A stretch of DNA of 64,000 bases, from positions 62,001-126,000 of the forward strand of contig JADJXV010000028.1 of the NCBI GenBank assembly GCA_016720145.1, given 5' to 3'. Positions 61,772 through 64,000 of this stretch are shown here, one piece after another (within the stretch, counting starts at the first letter, position 1; every line of letters begins with the position of its first letter). The notes below the pieces were generated by a model that ran no database searches, was not told where the DNA came from, and saw only the letters and a list, made by a program, of their open reading frames with translations. A program made the translations under genes and the position numbers. The stretch is from Ignavibacteria bacterium (GTDB lineage Bacteria > Bacteroidota > Ignavibacteria > Kapaibacteriales > UBA961).

Positions 61772-63862
61772 ATGCAGATACATCGACTCGCCGCCGTGAT
61801 ATTTTTACTTACGGTGCTTACTGCTACTTCGCAACCTATCTATACCAATTCTTTTTACGGGATTTTTGCTCACTTCGCCGGTAATTTTCATACCGGATCG
61901 TTTCACGAAATTCCCGGCTTACCCGAGCCGCCCAAAGTGCAGTATAACGGTGGAAGTGGGACTGGATTTGCCTTCGGCGCGCTCGTAGATTTCCCAATAG
62001 CTAAACGTTTTAGAATTAATATCCGAGCAGGGTTTGCAAATTACAGCGGCTATATAGACACTGATGAACCGACAACATTTATCAATGGAGGTGTGCCCAC
62101 TCAAGGTGTTTTTACGCATACACTTACGGCATCACTATCCTCTGTCGGTATTGAGCCCATGCTAAGCTATACATTATTTGATAGTTTCAGGACGCATGCC
62201 GGCTTCCGTGTCGGAACAGTCCTCTCGAGTACCGTAGCGAGAAAAGTAGAAATTACCCAACCCGGACAGGATGTATTTATTCAAGGCGGACGGGTACTGA
62301 GCAATCAAGCCGGTCCCATACCGAGCGCTTCGAGTTCCCAGCAAACAATACTTTTAGGGGCAAGCTATACCATTACAGCCACACCGGAGCTGTATTTTCA
62401 GCCGGAAATATTTTATTCTATTCCGATAAATCCTGTTACCGATAAGCTTGATTGGCAAGTGAGTTCGCTTCGTGCAGGCATTGCCGTCATGCTTTCACCT
62501 GCGCCTACTACACGCCGTACGATATACGACACGGTCACAAGTCGTGACACCATTATCAAACAAATTGCATCCGGCGGAAGTGAGACGGTGATGCTGTCTG
62601 ATAGAAAGATGTATAATGCGACGTACGGGTCAATCAATCGGACGGAAATTACAGAACGCTATGTGCGTGAAGTGCCGAGACCAATGGCGAAGCTCACCTT
62701 CGAACCCTTCGGTGTGCTCCCCAATAACGACGAAGTACCGCTTGACTCTCTGATATTAGAAGAGACAATTGGCAATCGTCTGACACCGCTCCTCAATTAT
62801 GTGTTTTTTGATCAGAATTCAGCAGTATTGCCTACGCGGTACAAGCGTCTTACAGGCGATGAACTTGACAAATTCTCGGTAGATAATCTTCATACTTTCG
62901 GTACGCTCGACCGCTATTATCATTTACTGAATATAATTGGTAAACGTCTAACTGATAAAACGTTAGCAAAAATCACCATCACCGGATGTATCAGCGGTGA
63001 GCCCGCCGAAAAGGAAAATTCTTTGCTCTCGAGAATGCGCGCTGATGCAGTCGAAAAATACTTTTTAGATACATGGAATATCGACCGCAAACGCATCACG
63101 GTGACGTCGCGAAAGCAACCGGTACGACCGTCGAGCGAACAGCTCCCAGACGGTTCGGAAGAGAATCGCCGCGTCGAAATTACCTCCAACGATATGGATA
63201 TTCTCGCACCTGTTTTCACAAGTGATACAGCCCTTACTTCACGATACACATCGATCGTCCTCCGTCCGAAAATTGAAGACCGAAATAGCGTCAGAGAATA
63301 TTCAACACAGCTAACTCAAAGTGGAACAATGATTTCGGAGGAATCGAACAAATCAAAATTACCCAAAGCAATTGAAATTCCTGTTCCCGGCAGCAAAATC
63401 AACCGCAAAGATCCGGCGCCGATTGAAGTGTCGCTCCATGTAGAAAATTCAAACGGCGAGACAGCAGATGCCGAAAAGTACGTTCCGGTGAAAGTCGTTT
63501 CCATTGCCAAGAGTAATTCCGAGCGACTTGGCACCAAGATTATCGACCGATATTCACTCATACTTTTTGAATTTGATAATGCTGATATCCATGCAGAAAA
63601 TCAAAAGATTATCAATTTTATCAAAGCTCGGCTCTCCGGTGAAGCCAAAGTATCGATTACCGGCACGACAGATCGTATGGGTGAAGAAGCACACAATCAA
63701 CTGTTGTCTTCTAAGCGCGCTACATCGGCAGCATCAGCGCTCAAGATAACAAAAGCAGAAGTTATGGGAGCTGGTGAAGATACAATTTCGTATTCGAATG
63801 ATTTGCCGGAAGGACGTTTTTATAGCCGAACAGTGAATATTGTCGTCGAAAGGAATGAATGA
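61772..63862 (+). CDS. Outer-membrane protein with N-terminal beta-barrel and two OmpA-type C-terminal domains
   Basis: 696 residues. Signal peptide (MQIHRLAAVIFLLTVLTATS). Residues about 25-245 form an outer-membrane barrel-like region (FAFGALVDFPIAKRFRINIR, VGIEPMLSYTLFDSFRTHAG). A spacer follows, then two OmpA-like domains: one about 345-470 (LLNYVFFDQNSAVLPTRYKR, ITITGCISGEPAEKENSLLS, ENRRVEIT) and one about 595-696 (LILFEFDNADIHAENQKIIN, ITGTTDRMGEEAHNQLLSSK, SRTVNIVVERNE). The double domain suggests tight peptidoglycan binding and is longer than classic OmpA (about 350). The stop overlaps the start of the next gene, so they are in one operon. Confidence 0.88.
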   Translation: MQIHRLAAVIFLLTVLTATSQPIYTNSFYGIFAHFAGNFHTGSFHEIPGLPEPPKVQYNGGSGTGFAFGALVDFPIAKRFRINIRAGFANYSGYIDTDEPTTFINGGVPTQGVFTHTLTASLSSVGIEPMLSYTLFDSFRTHAGFRVGTVLSSTVARKVEITQPGQDVFIQGGRVLSNQAGPIPSASSSQQTILLGASYTITATPELYFQPEIFYSIPINPVTDKLDWQVSSLRAGIAVMLSPAPTTRRTIYDTVTSRDTIIKQIASGGSETVMLSDRKMYNATYGSINRTEITERYVREVPRPMAKLTFEPFGVLPNNDEVPLDSLILEETIGNRLTPLLNYVFFDQNSAVLPTRYKRLTGDELDKFSVDNLHTFGTLDRYYHLLNIIGKRLTDKTLAKITITGCISGEPAEKENSLLSRMRADAVEKYFLDTWNIDRKRITVTSRKQPVRPSSEQLPDGSEENRRVEITSNDMDILAPVFTSDTALTSRYTSIVLRPKIEDRNSVREYSTQLTQSGTMISEESNKSKLPKAIEIPVPGSKINRKDPAPIEVSLHVENSNGETADAEKYVPVKVVSIAKSNSERLGTKIIDRYSLILFEFDNADIHAENQKIINFIKARLSGEAKVSITGTTDRMGEEAHNQLLSSKRATSAASALKITKAEVMGAGEDTISYSNDLPEGRFYSRTVNIVVERNE

Positions 63863-64000
63863 AAATTCTCGTAATTGCACTCTCCGGAATTGGCGATGCT
63901 GTCATGTTCACGCCGGCGCTTCGCATTTTGAAACAGCACTATCCGACAGCAGAAATTGACATCGTGACCATGTTTCGAGGGGTGGCTGAAATGTACGAAC
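63859..64000 (+). CDS. Glycosyltransferase family 9 (heptosyltransferase-like), N-terminus only
   Basis: The visible 47 residues (MKILVIALSGIGDAVMFTPA, LRILKQHYPTAEIDIVTMFR, GVAEMYE) are the standard start of the GT9 family, with the SGIGDAVMxTPALRxLK motif. GT9 enzymes move heptose or related sugars onto lipopolysaccharide core or surface glycans in the cytoplasm. The gene begins with a 4-bp overlap on the OmpA gene (ATGA), with AAGGA just upstream. The rest lies beyond the window. Confidence 0.9.
   Translation, partial: MKILVIALSGIGDAVMFTPALRILKQHYPTAEIDIVTMFRGVAEMYE

Overview
The window looks like a chromosomal segment of a member of the Bacteroidota/Chlorobiota (FCB) group. I favour a Kapabacteria-, Ignavibacteria- or Chlorobi-like lineage, but this is inference. 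Four secreted proteins end in type IX secretion (T9SS) C-terminal sorting domains, lipoprotein signal peptides and SusC-style receptor N-termini are common, promoters of the TTTG / TAnnTTTG type occur, and the nitrous oxide reductase has a Sec/lipoprotein signal, as in clade II. No rRNA, tRNA, integrase or transposase gene was found.

Layout. 1-8.5 kb: housekeeping and stress genes (DUF3108 protein, A-type Fe-S carrier, Fe/Mn superoxide dismutase, a giant TPR protein, a DEAD-box helicase). 8.6-13.8 kb: dispersed repeats, a small lipoprotein, a stand-alone nuoD and an OmpA-family protein whose 5' flank carries a 14-bp tandem array. 13.8-24 kb: a cluster of exported proteins made of shuffled modules (two paralogous serine hydrolases, a GH18 chitinase-like protein, an exported cyclophilin). 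24-36 kb: an accessory, repeat-rich zone with palindrome arrays, a tandem gene duplication, a broken antitoxin-like gene, a beta-helix exoprotein, a frameshifted SRPBCC gene, a DUF2975/HTH pair, an ArsR regulator with three AHSA1/SRPBCC genes under a promoter with twin palindromes, and an eight-blade WD40 protein. 36-46 kb: a complete nitrous oxide reduction cluster on the minus strand (cytochrome c, nosZ, a NosL fusion, nosD, nosF, nosY, a Cu-type lipoprotein and a probable copper TonB receptor). 46-48.5 kb: fasciclin lipoprotein, the Fe-S repair protein Ric and an Rrf2 regulator, which fit nitrosative stress. 49-64 kb: PAS-LuxR regulator divergent from a TonB receptor, a zinc-ribbon/TPR protein beside an HExxH membrane protein, aminotransferase with acetyltransferase, an Abi-family RNase-like defence gene with a candidate leader RNA, carboxypeptidase-regulatory and beta-propeller proteins, an M24 peptidase, a double OmpA protein and the start of a glycosyltransferase 9 gene.

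Genes working together. The nos block reads as one function: electrons arrive through the lipoprotein cytochrome c, NosZ reduces N2O, NosDFY and NosL mature its copper centres, and the receptor plus lipoprotein probably bring in copper. Ric and the Fe-S-type Rrf2 regulator next door would deal with nitric oxide.

The most notable non-gene signal is a rich set of palindromic repeats. Many consist of a variable hairpin joined to a constant TTGTAG-type tail, and one 225-bp element has 18-bp terminal inverted repeats and a 10-bp flanking duplication. Single-base frameshifts break several otherwise well-conserved genes. They may be real decay or sequence errors.
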